This document shows, one piece after another, positions 1 to 8,984 of a DNA stretch of 64,000 nucleotides (the stretch's first letter is position 1; every line of letters begins with the position of its first letter). The notes under the pieces are model-generated. The model saw nothing but the letters and a program-made list of their open reading frames with translations. It did not search any database and had not been told where the DNA came from. Source of the DNA: JANQOH01 sp965214495. Its GTDB lineage: Bacteria; Pseudomonadota; Alphaproteobacteria; UBA7887. The position numbers were made by a program, and so were the translations under genes. The stretch spans positions 1,922,001-1,986,000 of the forward strand of contig OZ243958.1 of the NCBI GenBank assembly GCA_965214495.1, given 5' to 3'.

Positions 1-2
1 TG

Positions 3-386
3 GTCGCGGCGGAGGCCCCCGGTCTCGCCCTGACCGTCGATCCGATCGAAAACCGCGGGTTCGAATATCATACGGGGATCTCGTTCACGCTGTTCGCGCG
101 CTACGAACTCGGCTCGGGCGGGCGTTACCGGACCGCCGCCGACGAACCCGCCACCGGCTTCACCCTGTTCACCAACGCGCTGCTGCGCGTGCTTCCCGCG
201 GCGCCGGCGAAACCGCGCCTGTTCGTGCCGCTCGATGCGCCGCGGGGCACGGCGGCGCGGTTGCGGGCCGAAGGCTGGACGGTCCTGCACGCCCTGATGC
301 CGGAACCGAATGCCGCTGCCGAGGCGCGGCGGTTGAGTTGCAGCCATGTCTGGACCGGCGGCGCGGTCCGGTGCCTCGACGCATAG
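3..386 (+). CDS. hisZ: ATP phosphoribosyltransferase regulatory subunit HisZ, C-terminal part
   Basis: The window opens inside this gene; the last 127 codons are present. HisZ is a histidyl-tRNA-synthetase-like protein that activates the short-form HisG in the first step of histidine biosynthesis. The sequence shows the class II synthetase-like block ENRGFEYHTGISFTLFA followed by GSGGRY, typical of the HisZ/HisS catalytic fold, then an alpha/beta tail. purA follows 9 bp downstream, and the hisZ-purA order is common in alphaproteobacteria, which supports HisZ over HisS. The 5' part and the promoter lie outside the window. Confidence 0.85.
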   Translation, partial: VAAEAPGLALTVDPIENRGFEYHTGISFTLFARYELGSGGRYRTAADEPATGFTLFTNALLRVLPAAPAKPRLFVPLDAPRGTAARLRAEGWTVLHALMPEPNAAAEARRLSCSHVWTGGAVRCLDA

Positions 387-395
387 GGGGAGCGC

Positions 396-1688
396 GTGGC
401 CAACGTCGCGGTCGTCGGCTCCCAGTGGGGCGACGAAGGCAAGGGCAAGATCGTCGATTGGCTGTCGCACCGCGCCGACATCGTGGTGCGCTTCCAGGGC
501 GGGCACAATGCCGGCCACACGCTGGTGGTCGAGGGCGTCACCTACAGGCTCAGCCTTTTGCCGTCGGGAGTCGTGCGCGCCGGCAAGACCTCGATGATCG
601 GCAACGGCGTGGTCGTCGACCCGTGGGTGCTGCTCGCCGAGATCGACGCCCTCGCCGAGCGCGGCGTCACGCTGACCCCGGAGCGCCTGCGTGTCGCCGC
701 CAACGCCTGTCTCATCCTGCCGCTGCACGGCGAGCTCGACCGGGCGCGCGAGGCGGCGCGCGGCGCCGGCAGGATCGGCACCACCGGGCGCGGGATCGGC
801 CCGGCCTACGAAGACAAGGTGGGCCGCCGCGCGGTGCGGTTGTGCGACCTCGGCGAACCCGGGCTGCTGGACGAGCGCCTCGACGCCGCTCTGGCGCATC
901 ACGACCTCCTGCGCGCGGGCCTCGGCCTCGCACCGGTCGATCGCGCCGGCCTCGGCGACGCGCTGCTGGCGCTGGCGCCGCGGCTGCTGCCGTTCGCCGC
1001 CCCGGTGAGCGCCGAACTCGAACGCGCGCGGCGCGGCGGCAAACGAATCCTCTTCGAAGGCGCCCAGGGCGCGATGCTCGACGTGGACCACGGCACCTAC
1101 CCTTACGTGACCTCGTCCAACACTCTCGCCGGCGCGGCGGCGGCGGGCGCGGGGATCGGCGCCGGGACGATCGACTACGTTCTCGGCATCACCAAGGCCT
1201 ACACCACCCGCGTCGGCGAGGGGCCGTTTCCGACCGAACTCTCCGACGAGACGGGGCGGAGGCTCGGCGAGCGCGGCCGCGAGTTCGGCACCGTGACCGG
1301 ACGCAAGCGGCGCTGCGGCTGGTTCGACGCAGTGCTCGTGCGCCAGGCGGTCAGGCTCGGCGGCATCGACGGCGTCGCCCTGACCAAGCTCGACGTGCTC
1401 GACGGCTTCGAGAGCATCGACGTCTGCGTCGGCTACCGGCTGGACGGCGAGAAGCTCGACAGCCTGCCCGCGGCGCCGGGTTCGCAGCGCCGCGTCGCGC
1501 CGATCTACGAAACCTTCGAAGGCTGGAACGCCACGACGCGCGGCGCCCGCAATTGGGCCGCGCTTCCGGCGACGGCGATCAAATATATCCGCCGCATCGA
1601 AGAACTGATCGACGCGCCGGTCGCGCTGCTCTCGACGAGCCCCGAACGCGAAGACACGATCCTGGTGCGCGACCCGTTCATCGATTGA
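396..1688 (+). CDS. purA: Adenylosuccinate synthetase
   Basis: Makes adenylosuccinate from IMP, aspartate and GTP, the first committed step to AMP, in the cytosol. The 430-residue length is normal. The P-loop-like GSQWGDEGKGK is at residues 8-18 and GGHNAGHT at 35-42, so the catalytic pair Asp13/His41 sits exactly where the family has it. Other conserved blocks are GTTGRGIGPAYEDK, EGAQGAMLDVDHGTYPYVTS and the C-terminal KYIRRIEEL. The GTG start at 396 is preceded by a purine-rich AGGGGGAG ribosome-binding site. It is probably cotranscribed with hisZ. Nothing unusual. Confidence 0.97.
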   Translation: MANVAVVGSQWGDEGKGKIVDWLSHRADIVVRFQGGHNAGHTLVVEGVTYRLSLLPSGVVRAGKTSMIGNGVVVDPWVLLAEIDALAERGVTLTPERLRVAANACLILPLHGELDRAREAARGAGRIGTTGRGIGPAYEDKVGRRAVRLCDLGEPGLLDERLDAALAHHDLLRAGLGLAPVDRAGLGDALLALAPRLLPFAAPVSAELERARRGGKRILFEGAQGAMLDVDHGTYPYVTSSNTLAGAAAAGAGIGAGTIDYVLGITKAYTTRVGEGPFPTELSDETGRRLGERGREFGTVTGRKRRCGWFDAVLVRQAVRLGGIDGVALTKLDVLDGFESIDVCVGYRLDGEKLDSLPAAPGSQRRVAPIYETFEGWNATTRGARNWAALPATAIKYIRRIEELIDAPVALLSTSPEREDTILVRDPFID

Positions 1689-1816
1689 GCGGTTCGGAAC
1701 GGGAAGCGCACACCCGTGGCTGCCGATTGCCGATCGTTGGTCTGTCCTCTATTCCAACCCGAACGCTCGGCGGCCGTCCGACCGGGCCGGGCCGGTGTAG
1801 CGGGGAGGATGACGGG

Positions 1817-3475
1817 GTGAAGGCATCGGATCTGTTCGTGCGTTGTCTGGAAGCCGAAGGCGTGCGCTACGTGTTCGGCGTGCCCGGCGAAGAGAACGCC
1901 GACGTCATGATGTCGCTGGAAGACAGCGACGTGAATTTCGTGCTGTGCCGCCATGAACAATCGGCGGCGTTCATGGCCGACGTCTATGGCCGGCTGACCG
2001 GGCGCGCGGGCGTGTGCCTGGGCACCCTCGGCCCGGGCGCGACCAATCTCGTGACCGGGATTGCCGACGCCAATATGGACCGCGCGCCGGTCGTGGCGAT
2101 CACCGGGCAGGCGGGGACCGACCGGATGCACAAGGAAAGCCACCAGCATATGGACGTGGTGGCCATGTTCCGTCCGATCAGCAAGTGGGCGCAGACCGTG
2201 CACCACGCGGCCGCGATCCCTGAAATCGTGCGCAAGGCGTTCAAGACCGCAGAGGCCGAGAAGCCCGGCGCGACGGTCGTCGAACTGCCCGAAGACATCG
2301 CCGAGCGCGACACCGACGGCGCACCGCTGCCGGTGCGCAAGACCCGGCGCGCCGGGGCCGACCATCGCGCCGTCGCCGAGGCGGTCGCGGCGATCGCCGG
2401 GGCGCGCAACCCGATCGCGCTCGCCGGCAACGGCGCCATCCGCAAGCGCGCCTCGGCGCAGTTGCGGCGGTTCGTCGAACTCACCGGCATCGGTGTCGTC
2501 AATACCTTCATGGGCAAGGGCGCCCTGCCGCGTAGCGACTCGCACTGCCTCTACACCATCGGCCTGCAAGGCGGAGACTACGCCAACTGCGCCATCGACG
2601 AAGCCGACCTCGTGGTGTGCATCGGCTACGACCCGGTGGAATACGGACCGTCGTACTGGAACCGGGGTATGCCCACGCCGGTGATCCATATCGATTTCAC
2701 CCCGGCCGAGATCGACCGCGCCTATCCGGTGGCGGTCGAGATCGTCTCCGACATCGCCGACGCGCTGTGGCAGATCAACGAGCGGCTGGAGCGCGACCAC
2801 GCCTCGCGCCTGCCCCTGTTCGACATCGCGGGGCGCGCGGGCCTGCGCGCAACGATCGCCGAAGACCTCACCGCCGAAGCCGACGACGACGCCTTCCCGA
2901 TGAAGCCGCAGCGTATCCTCAACGATCTGCGCGCTGCGATGGGACCGGACGATATCGTGTTGTCCGACGTCGGCGCGCACAAGATGTGGGTCGCGCGCTA
3001 CTACCAGTGCGATTCGCCGAACAGTTGCCTGATCTCGAACGGGTTCTGCGCCATGGGCTTCGCCCTGCCGGGCGCGATCGGGGCCAAATTTGCGATGCCG
3101 GAGCGCCGCGTCCTGGCGCTGTGCGGCGATGCCGGCTTTCTGATGAACGTGCAGGAACTCGAGACCGCGGCGCGGCTCGGTCTCAACATCGTGGTGCTGA
3201 TCTGGGTCGATGGCGCCTATGGCCTGATCAAGTGGAAGCAGCAGAACCGCTTCGACGGCCGCCACGCCGACCTGGCCTTCGACAATCCCGATTTCGTCAA
3301 GCTTGCGGAGGCGTTCGGAATCCGGGGCCGGGTGGTGGAGGAAGCCGGCGGGCTGTCGCCGGCGCTGGAAGAGGCGTTCGCGCAACCCGGTCCGGCGCTG
3401 GTCGCGGTCCCCGTCGACTACGACGAGAACCGCAAGCTCACCGCCCGGCTCGGCAATCTGGTCTGCCCGATCTGA
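1817..3475 (+). CDS. Thiamine diphosphate enzyme, acetolactate synthase large-subunit-like
   Basis: A 552-residue ThDP-dependent enzyme of the acetolactate synthase/pyruvate decarboxylase family. The N-terminal pyrimidine-binding domain begins KASDLFVRCLEAEGVRYVFG and holds the conserved Glu in CRHEQSAAFMADVYGR. The C-terminal PP domain has GDAGFLMNVQELETAARLGL followed by WVDGAYG, the GD...N-type metal/diphosphate motif with Asp in place of the common second Asn. No regulatory small subunit (ilvH) lies next to it, so a catabolic AlsS-like acetolactate synthase or another alpha-keto-acid carboligase is as likely as biosynthetic IlvB. The GTG start at 1817 follows GGGGAGGATGACG. The same frame is open far upstream antisense-style through purA, which is a GC artefact. 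Confidence 0.85.
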   Translation: MKASDLFVRCLEAEGVRYVFGVPGEENADVMMSLEDSDVNFVLCRHEQSAAFMADVYGRLTGRAGVCLGTLGPGATNLVTGIADANMDRAPVVAITGQAGTDRMHKESHQHMDVVAMFRPISKWAQTVHHAAAIPEIVRKAFKTAEAEKPGATVVELPEDIAERDTDGAPLPVRKTRRAGADHRAVAEAVAAIAGARNPIALAGNGAIRKRASAQLRRFVELTGIGVVNTFMGKGALPRSDSHCLYTIGLQGGDYANCAIDEADLVVCIGYDPVEYGPSYWNRGMPTPVIHIDFTPAEIDRAYPVAVEIVSDIADALWQINERLERDHASRLPLFDIAGRAGLRATIAEDLTAEADDDAFPMKPQRILNDLRAAMGPDDIVLSDVGAHKMWVARYYQCDSPNSCLISNGFCAMGFALPGAIGAKFAMPERRVLALCGDAGFLMNVQELETAARLGLNIVVLIWVDGAYGLIKWKQQNRFDGRHADLAFDNPDFVKLAEAFGIRGRVVEEAGGLSPALEEAFAQPGPALVAVPVDYDENRKLTARLGNLVCPI

Positions 3476-3551
3476 CCCCGGCTCGGGGTTCCCATGCGTT
3501 GACGCCGCACCTTCGCGGGCTATATTCCGCCGCATCGGCGCACCGTGCCGC

Positions 3552-3627
3552 GTCCCCTTCGTCTAGCGGTTCAGGACACCGCCCTTTCACGGCGGAAACA
3601 CGGGTTCGAGTCCCGTAGGGGACGCCA
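3552..3627 (+). tRNA. tRNA-Glu (anticodon TTC)
   Basis: A 76-nt cloverleaf. The acceptor arm GTCCCCT pairs with AGGGGAC, the D arm is TCTAGCGGTTCAGGA, and the anticodon stem CCGCC/GGCGG encloses CTTTCAC with anticodon TTC. The T arm is CGGGTTCGAGTCCCG, and the 3' CCA is encoded. It sits in the gap between the ThDP enzyme and the Hsp20 gene. Confidence 0.96.
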
Positions 3628-3807
3628 GCGACGCACGGGACCGGACCCTCGTTCGAGCCGCGTTCCGCCACTCACCCCTTGAAACCGTGTGCGCACGCCC
3701 CATATGGGGCGTGTCGCCGGATGCCGCTTCCACCGGGTTCGGCGACCTGTCCACGGGCCGCGCTGCGGCGGGCCCACAACAACGTATCGCTCGATGGAGG
3801 ATATGAC

Positions 3808-4278
3808 ATGCGTACCTTCGACCTCTCCCCCCTGTTTCGCAGCAGCGTCGGCTTCGACCGCCTCAACCGGGTGTTCGACGAGTTGCAGAACTGGGATTCC
3901 GCGCCGAGCTTCCCGCCCTACAACATCGAGAAGATCGACGACGATTCCTACCGCATCAGCATGGCGGTCGCCGGATTCGAGGAGAAAGACCTCGACGTCA
4001 CGGTGAAGAGCAACGTGCTGGCGATCAGCGGCCGTATCGAGCAGGCCGAGCCGGATGAGAAGCGGTATCTGCACCGCGGCATCGCGACTCGCGCCTTCGA
4101 GCGCCGCTTCCAGCTCGCGGATCACATCAGCGTGACCGGCGCGCGGCTCGAGCACGGACTGTTGCACCTCGATCTCGTGCGCCTCGTGCCCGAAGAGTTG
4201 AAGCCGCGCAAGATCGCGATCGGCGGCAACGGGGCGGCCCTCGCCCCCAAGGCGATCGGCGCCCACAAGGCGGCGTAA
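3808..4278 (+). CDS. Small heat shock protein, Hsp20 (IbpA-like)
   Basis: A 156-residue alpha-crystallin-type holdase chaperone that binds unfolding proteins in the cytosol. The N-terminal arm MRTFDLSPLFRSSVGFDRL and the PPYNIEKIDDDSYRI-like entry to the alpha-crystallin domain are typical of IbpA relatives in alphaproteobacteria. The domain continues through LDVTVKSNVLAISGR, HRGIATRAFERRFQLADH and the LEHGLLHLDLVR strand. The start at 3808 was chosen because TGGAGG lies 7 bp upstream; longer in-frame extensions are not conserved-looking. No ROSE-type thermometer or CIRCE element was recognised upstream. Confidence 0.92.
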   Translation: MRTFDLSPLFRSSVGFDRLNRVFDELQNWDSAPSFPPYNIEKIDDDSYRISMAVAGFEEKDLDVTVKSNVLAISGRIEQAEPDEKRYLHRGIATRAFERRFQLADHISVTGARLEHGLLHLDLVRLVPEELKPRKIAIGGNGAALAPKAIGAHKAA

Positions 4279-4320
4279 CCGCCCTGCCCCGATCGGCTCA
4301 TGTCTAGGCCGCCAACCAGG

Positions 4321-4344
4321 AGGCGCCGCCGGCAGGCGGCGCCT
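4321..4344 (+). terminator. Hairpin after the Hsp20 gene, possible terminator
   Basis: A perfect 10-bp inverted repeat, AGGCGCCGCC and GGCGGCGCCT, around a GGCA loop, 43 bp after the Hsp20 stop codon. There is no T-run, so it would be an atypical intrinsic terminator or a 3'-end stabiliser. Confidence 0.45.
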
Positions 4345-4424
4345 CACTGCGTTCCGGACGGCCGCACGATCGCCCAACCGGACCGCCCCTTGCGCAGGCC
4401 CAGCGGGGAGGCTATCAGCGAGGC

Positions 4425-4688
4425 ATGAACGAGGCCATCGCCTTCGACACCCATCGTTTCGTCAAGCGCCTGACGGAGAACGGCTTTACCGAACGGCAAG
4501 CCGAGACCCTGGCCGACGAACACGTCAACCTTCTCAACAGCAATCTGGCGACGAAGGCCGATATCAAGGCCCTGCGAGAGGCGACCAGAGCCGATATCGC
4601 AACCGTGAAGGCCGACCTGCCGAAATGGATGTTCGGCGCGATGATCGCCCAGGGCGGGCTGATCGTCGCGCTGGTCAAGCTGTTGTAA
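4425..4688 (+). CDS. DUF1640/CCDC90-like small membrane-anchored coiled-coil protein
   Basis: An 87-residue protein. The N-terminal FDTHRFVKRLTENGFTERQA block, the helical TLADEHVNLLNSNLATKADI segment and a single C-terminal membrane helix (about residues 67-86, FGAMIAQGGLIVALVKLL) match the bacterial CCDC90/DUF1640 pattern. In mitochondria, relatives (MCUR1/CCDC90) are inner-membrane scaffolds; the bacterial role is unknown. The protein is probably anchored in the inner membrane with the coiled coil in the cytosol. It stands alone between Hsp20 and a VOC gene. Confidence 0.8.
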   Translation: MNEAIAFDTHRFVKRLTENGFTERQAETLADEHVNLLNSNLATKADIKALREATRADIATVKADLPKWMFGAMIAQGGLIVALVKLL

Positions 4689-4792
4689 CGCACTTGCCGT
4701 CGATTCCTCTCGCCGCCGGCTCGCTGTTGCCGTAACCGGCGCAGTGCTGATACGCTTGCCGCCTCATCGCCGATGGGAGGAGAAGCTTCGGA

Positions 4793-5245
4793 ATGGCTAT
4801 CGACAAACTCGACCACTGCGCGATTCGCACCAACGACCTGGAAGGCACGAAAGACTTCTTCGTCGACGTCGTGGGCCTGACCGTCGGCGCCCGCCCGCCG
4901 GTGAAGTTCCCGGGCTACTGGCTGTATTCCGGCGATACGGCGGTCGTGCACCTGTTCGGCGGCAGCGACGACTCGGGCGACGAAGACGAACTGGCGAAAT
5001 ATCTCGGCGTGAAAGACCCGGCCAGCCTGCACGGCGGCGGCGCGGTCGATCATCTGGCGTTCCGCGCCAGCGGTCTCGCGGCCATGCGCGAACGCCTCGA
5101 CAAGGCGCAGTCGCGCTATTTCGAGCGCACCTTGCCGCAGTTCGGGCTGCACCAGGTCTTCGTCGAAGACCCGAACGGCGTCATGCTGGAGCTCAACTAC
5201 GACGCCGCGGAAGCGGTCGAGCCGGCCACGCAGGCGGCTGCGTAA
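4793..5245 (+). CDS. VOC-family (glyoxalase/dioxygenase fold) protein
   Basis: A 150-residue vicinal-oxygen-chelate protein. It shows the two beta-alpha-beta-beta-beta modules: IDKLDHCAIRTNDLEGTKDFF at the start, and GAVDHLAFRASGLAAMRERL followed by HQVFVEDPNGVMLELNY near the end. His8, the His of VDHLAF and the Glu of MLELNY are candidate metal ligands. The substrate cannot be told; relatives include glyoxalase I, fosfomycin resistance and extradiol dioxygenase-like proteins. The start at 4793 follows GGGAGGAGA. The next gene (glcB) is convergent, 19 bp away. Confidence 0.88.
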   Translation: MAIDKLDHCAIRTNDLEGTKDFFVDVVGLTVGARPPVKFPGYWLYSGDTAVVHLFGGSDDSGDEDELAKYLGVKDPASLHGGGAVDHLAFRASGLAAMRERLDKAQSRYFERTLPQFGLHQVFVEDPNGVMLELNYDAAEAVEPATQAAA

Positions 5246-5263
5246 ACCCCCGCGCCGCCCGGC

Positions 5264-7441
5264 TCAGGCGCCGAACCGCGCCTTGGCCTGCGCCCGGCGT
5301 GCGTGCAGGATCGGTTCGGTATAGCCGCTGGGTTGCGCGCGGCCCTCGAACACCAGGTCGCACGCCGCCTGGAACGCGACGCTGTCGTCGAACTTCGGCG
5401 CCATCGGGCGATAGGCCGGGTCGCCGGCGTTCTGCGCATCGACCACCGCCGCCATGCGCGCCAGGGTCTCGCGCACCTGCTCTTCGGTGCAAATGCCGTG
5501 GCGCAGCCAATTGGCGATGTGCTGGCTTGAAATCCGCAACGTCGCGCGGTCTTCCATCAGCCCCACATCGTCGATATCCGGGACTTTCGAGCAGCCGATG
5601 CCCTGATCGACCCAGCGCACCACGTAGCCCAGAATGCCTTGTGCGTTGTTGTCCAGCTCCTGCTGGACGTCGGACCGGCGCCAGTTCGGGCGTTCGGTCA
5701 CCGGGATCGACAGGATGTCGTCCAGACTCGCCTTCTCCCGCGCCGCCAGTTCGTCCTGGCGCTTCGCCACATCCACCTTGTGATAGTGGATCGCATGAAG
5801 GGTCGCCGCGGTCGGCGACGGCACCCAGGCCGTCGTCGCGCCCGCTTGCGGGTGGCCGATCTTGACCCTCAGCATGTCGGCCATCAGGTCCGGCATGGCC
5901 CACATGCCCTTGCCGATCTGGGCGCGGCCCTTGAGACCGCAGGCGAGGCCGACATCGACGTTCCGGTCCTCGTAGGCGGCGATCCATGCTGCACCCTTCA
6001 TGTCCGCCTTGCGGATCATCGCGCCGGCTTCCATGGACGTGTGAATCTCGTCGCCCGTGCGGTCGAGGAAACCGGTGTTGATGAACGCGACCCGGTCGGC
6101 GACCGCCCGAATGCACTCCTTGAGATTGACCGTGGTGCGTCGTTCCTCGTCCATGATGCCGACTTTGAGCGTGAAACGCGCGAGTCCCAGCGCGTCCTCG
6201 ATGCGGGCGAACAGCGCGTCGGTGAACGCCACCTCTTCGGGGCCGTGCATCTTCGGCTTGACGATATAGACCGACCCGGCGCGGCTGTTGCGCAACGGCC
6301 CCCCGCCCCGCAGATCGTGCAGCGCGATCGCCGTCGTGATCATGCCGTCGAGAATGCCTTCGGGGACCTCGCGCCCGGCGGCGTCGAGCACCGCGTCGCT
6401 GGTCATCAGATGGCCGACATTGCGCACCAGCAGCAGGCTGCGCCCCGGCAGCGTCAGCGCGCCGCCGTCGGAGGCCGTGTATTCCCGGTCGGGGTTCAGA
6501 CGGCGCTCCACCCGAACGCCGCCCTTGTCGAAGGCCGCCGTCAGGTCGCCCTTCATGATGCCCAGCCAGTTGCGATACACGGCCACCTTGTCGGCGGCAT
6601 CGACCGCGGCGACCGAATCCTCGCAGTCCATGATCGTGGTAACCGCGGCTTCAAGCACCACGTCCCTCACCCCGGCGGGGTCGTCGCGGCCGACCGGATG
6701 ATCGCGGTCGATCAGAATCTCCACATGCAGGCCATTGTTGACCAGCAGGACCGCGTCCGGTTGCGCCGGGTCGCCCCGATAGCCGGCGAACTGGCCGGGG
6801 TTCGCCGGCCGCGCAGCGGCGCCGTTCTTCTGCGCCACCGTCAGCGCGCCATCGACGACCGCATAGCCGGCGGCGGCGGCGTGGGTCCCGCCCGCCAGCG
6901 GCGCGGCCTCGTCGAGAAAGTCCCGCGCGAACGCGATCACCCGCGCGCCGCGTACCGGGTTGTAGCCGGTTCCGCGCGTCGCGCCGTCGTCTTCCGGGAT
7001 CGCATCGGTGCCGTATAGCGCGTCATAGAGACTGCCCCAGCGCGCGTTGGCGGCGTTGAGCGCATAGCGTGCGTTCATCACCGGCACCACGAGCTGCGGC
7101 CCGGCGAGAGTGGAAATCTCGGGATCGACGTTCGCGGTCCGCGCCGAGAACGCGGCGCCCTCGGGGACCAGATAGCCGATCTCTTCGAGAAACGCCCTGT
7201 ATGCCGCCGCGTCGATCGGCTGTCCCCGGCGCTCGGCGTGCCAGGCGTCGATCGTCGCTTGCAGGGAATCGCGCCGGGCGAGCAGTTCGCGGTTGCGCGG
7301 CGCGAATTCGGCGACGATCGCCTCGAAGCCCGACCAGAAGGCGTCGGCGGCGACACCCGTTCCCGGCAGCGCCTCGTTATCGATGAAATCGCGGAGGACC
7401 TGCGCGACCCGCAACCCGCTCGCCTGCCGTCGTTCCGACAT
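5264..7441 (-). CDS. glcB: Malate synthase G
   Basis: A 725-residue enzyme that condenses glyoxylate with acetyl-CoA to malate (glyoxylate and glycolate use). Length and architecture fit the monomeric G isoform. Visible blocks include TIMDCEDSVAAVDAADKV, LLVRNVGHLMTSDAVLD, YIVKPKMHGPEEVAFTDALF, KVGIMDEERRTTVNLKECI (with the catalytic Arg) and the C-terminal RISSQHIANWLRHG. The start MSERRQASG at 7441 was chosen because AAAGGGGG lies just upstream; a longer in-frame extension to 7576 lacks such a site. No isocitrate lyase gene lies nearby, so the glycolate or purine route to glyoxylate is possible. Confidence 0.96.
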   Translation of the reverse strand: MSERRQASGLRVAQVLRDFIDNEALPGTGVAADAFWSGFEAIVAEFAPRNRELLARRDSLQATIDAWHAERRGQPIDAAAYRAFLEEIGYLVPEGAAFSARTANVDPEISTLAGPQLVVPVMNARYALNAANARWGSLYDALYGTDAIPEDDGATRGTGYNPVRGARVIAFARDFLDEAAPLAGGTHAAAAGYAVVDGALTVAQKNGAAARPANPGQFAGYRGDPAQPDAVLLVNNGLHVEILIDRDHPVGRDDPAGVRDVVLEAAVTTIMDCEDSVAAVDAADKVAVYRNWLGIMKGDLTAAFDKGGVRVERRLNPDREYTASDGGALTLPGRSLLLVRNVGHLMTSDAVLDAAGREVPEGILDGMITTAIALHDLRGGGPLRNSRAGSVYIVKPKMHGPEEVAFTDALFARIEDALGLARFTLKVGIMDEERRTTVNLKECIRAVADRVAFINTGFLDRTGDEIHTSMEAGAMIRKADMKGAAWIAAYEDRNVDVGLACGLKGRAQIGKGMWAMPDLMADMLRVKIGHPQAGATTAWVPSPTAATLHAIHYHKVDVAKRQDELAAREKASLDDILSIPVTERPNWRRSDVQQELDNNAQGILGYVVRWVDQGIGCSKVPDIDDVGLMEDRATLRISSQHIANWLRHGICTEEQVRETLARMAAVVDAQNAGDPAYRPMAPKFDDSVAFQAACDLVFEGRAQPSGYTEPILHARRAQAKARFGA

Positions 7442-7578
7442 TGCCGCCCCCTTTGCTCGCCCGGCGCGCAAGTTTCCTGTCTTGCCGCCGCGAGTCAATC
7501 GCCTGCGCGACCCGTTTCTGGTATAAGGGAGGCGAACGAGGCGTCGCGGAGCGGCGCGACAATCGAGGGTGGCCACGC

Positions 7579-7773
7579 ATGACGCCGGAAGTGATCGCTA
7601 TCGTAGGAGTCGGTGTCGCCCTCGCCGGCATGATCCTTCACACAAACCGGCATACGAACCAGGCCCTCGACCATCTGCGCCGCGATATTGCCGACCTTTG
7701 CGAACGCATGGCGCGCCTCGAAGGACTGTTCGAAGGCTTCACCGCTCGCGGTCCCGCGGACGCGCAACGGTGA
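7579..7773 (+). CDS. Small membrane protein, unknown function
   Basis: A 64-residue protein with one N-terminal hydrophobic helix (VIAIVGVGVALAGMIL) followed by a charged amphipathic segment (HLRRDIADLCERMARLEGLF) that could form a short coiled coil. Proteins of this shape are frequent small inner-membrane proteins in alphaproteobacteria; no function is recognised. Its stop overlaps the GTG start of the following hydroxylase gene (GTGA), which implies translational coupling. Confidence 0.6.
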   Translation: MTPEVIAIVGVGVALAGMILHTNRHTNQALDHLRRDIADLCERMARLEGLFEGFTARGPADAQR

Positions 7774-8981
7774 CGGCGCCGCGCGCGCTCGTCATCGGCG
7801 GCTCGCTGGGCGGTCTTGCCGCCGCCCTGTTGCTGCGCCGGATCGGCTGGCGCGTCGATCTGTACGAGCGGTCGCGCGAGGAATTGTCGAGCCGCGGCGC
7901 CGGCATCCTCACTCATCCCGAACTGCTTGCCGCACTCGACGCCGGCGGCGTCGGCAGCCACGATGTCGGCGTGCCGATCGGCGGCCGCGTCACCTTCAAC
8001 CTCGACGGCAGCGTCGCCGGGGTTCACGACCTGCCGCAGCTCACCTCGTCGTGGGACGTGCTGTATCGGCGCCTGCGCGGCGGCCTTCCCGACGAATCCT
8101 GTCATCCCGGCTGTCCGCTGGTCGGGCTCGAAGCGCGTCCCGACGGCGCGACGGCGCTGTTCGGCGACGGCGGCCGTGCGGACGGCGACCTGATCGTCGG
8201 CTGCGACGGCGTGCGCTCGACGGTGCGCGAACAGGTCGCGCCGGAAACCCGGGCGCACTATGCCGGCTATGTCGCGTGGCGCGGCATGGTCCCCGAAAGA
8301 GAAGCAAGCGACTCCACCCGCGACGCGCTCGCCGACCGCCTCTCGTTCTGCCTGCCGCCCGGCGAACAGTTCCTGTCCTATCCCGTCGCCGGCGAGGGCG
8401 GGCGGCTGGAACTCGGCGACCGGCGCCTCAACTGGGTGTGGTATCGCCCGGCGGCCGGCGCCGCCTTCGACGCCCTGTTCACTGACCCCGACGGGGTGCG
8501 GCACGACGTTTCCATGCCGCCGGGCCGCGTGAGTCCCGGCTCGGTGGCGGCGATGCGGGCCGATGCGCGCCGCCTTCCGCCGGCCTATCGCGAACTGGTG
8601 GCGCTTACCCCGCAGCCCTTCCTGCAGGCGATCTACGATCTCGATTCATCCGAGATCGCCTTCGGGCGGGCGATCGTGATGGGCGATGCCGCCTTCGTCG
8701 CGCGCCCGCACACCGGCTTCGGCGTCACCAAGGCGGTAGGCGACGCGGTGGCGCTGGCCGACGCCCTCGACGCGTCGGGCGGCGATATCGACGCCGGCAT
8801 CGCCGCCTGGCGCGCCGAGCGCCTTCCCTTCGGCCACGGCATGGTCGCCCGCGGCCGGCAGCTCGGCCGGCTCCTCGACATGGGCCGCGCGCACCCGGAA
8901 GTCGATCCGTTCGGCCACGAGCGCCACGTCTCCGCGTCGGTGATGATCGAGACCGGCATTTCCGACGCCATGCGCGCCTGA
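7770..8981 (+). CDS. FAD-dependent monooxygenase (aromatic hydroxylase family)
   Basis: A 403-residue class A flavoprotein monooxygenase. The Rossmann fingerprint ALVIGGSLGGLAAALLLRR is at the N terminus with YERS at the end of the second strand. The DG motif is DLIVGCDGVRSTVRE, and the second FAD motif is VMGDAAFVARPHTGFGVTKA, where the usual GDAAH.. has Phe. The overall pattern resembles 2,6-dihydroxypyridine or 6-hydroxynicotinate hydroxylases, so N-heterocycle or phenol hydroxylation is plausible, but the substrate is not proven. GTG start, overlapping the preceding small gene by 4 bp; a dehydrogenase gene follows after 3 bp, suggesting one catabolic operon. Confidence 0.87.
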   Translation: MTAPRALVIGGSLGGLAAALLLRRIGWRVDLYERSREELSSRGAGILTHPELLAALDAGGVGSHDVGVPIGGRVTFNLDGSVAGVHDLPQLTSSWDVLYRRLRGGLPDESCHPGCPLVGLEARPDGATALFGDGGRADGDLIVGCDGVRSTVREQVAPETRAHYAGYVAWRGMVPEREASDSTRDALADRLSFCLPPGEQFLSYPVAGEGGRLELGDRRLNWVWYRPAAGAAFDALFTDPDGVRHDVSMPPGRVSPGSVAAMRADARRLPPAYRELVALTPQPFLQAIYDLDSSEIAFGRAIVMGDAAFVARPHTGFGVTKAVGDAVALADALDASGGDIDAGIAAWRAERLPFGHGMVARGRQLGRLLDMGRAHPEVDPFGHERHVSASVMIETGISDAMRA

Positions 8982-8984
8982 GCC

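Noticed and set aside
338..1816. Extension of the ThDP enzyme frame back through purA
   Set aside because: The purA frame has all conserved motifs; family-like sequence of the ThDP enzyme starts only at 1817.
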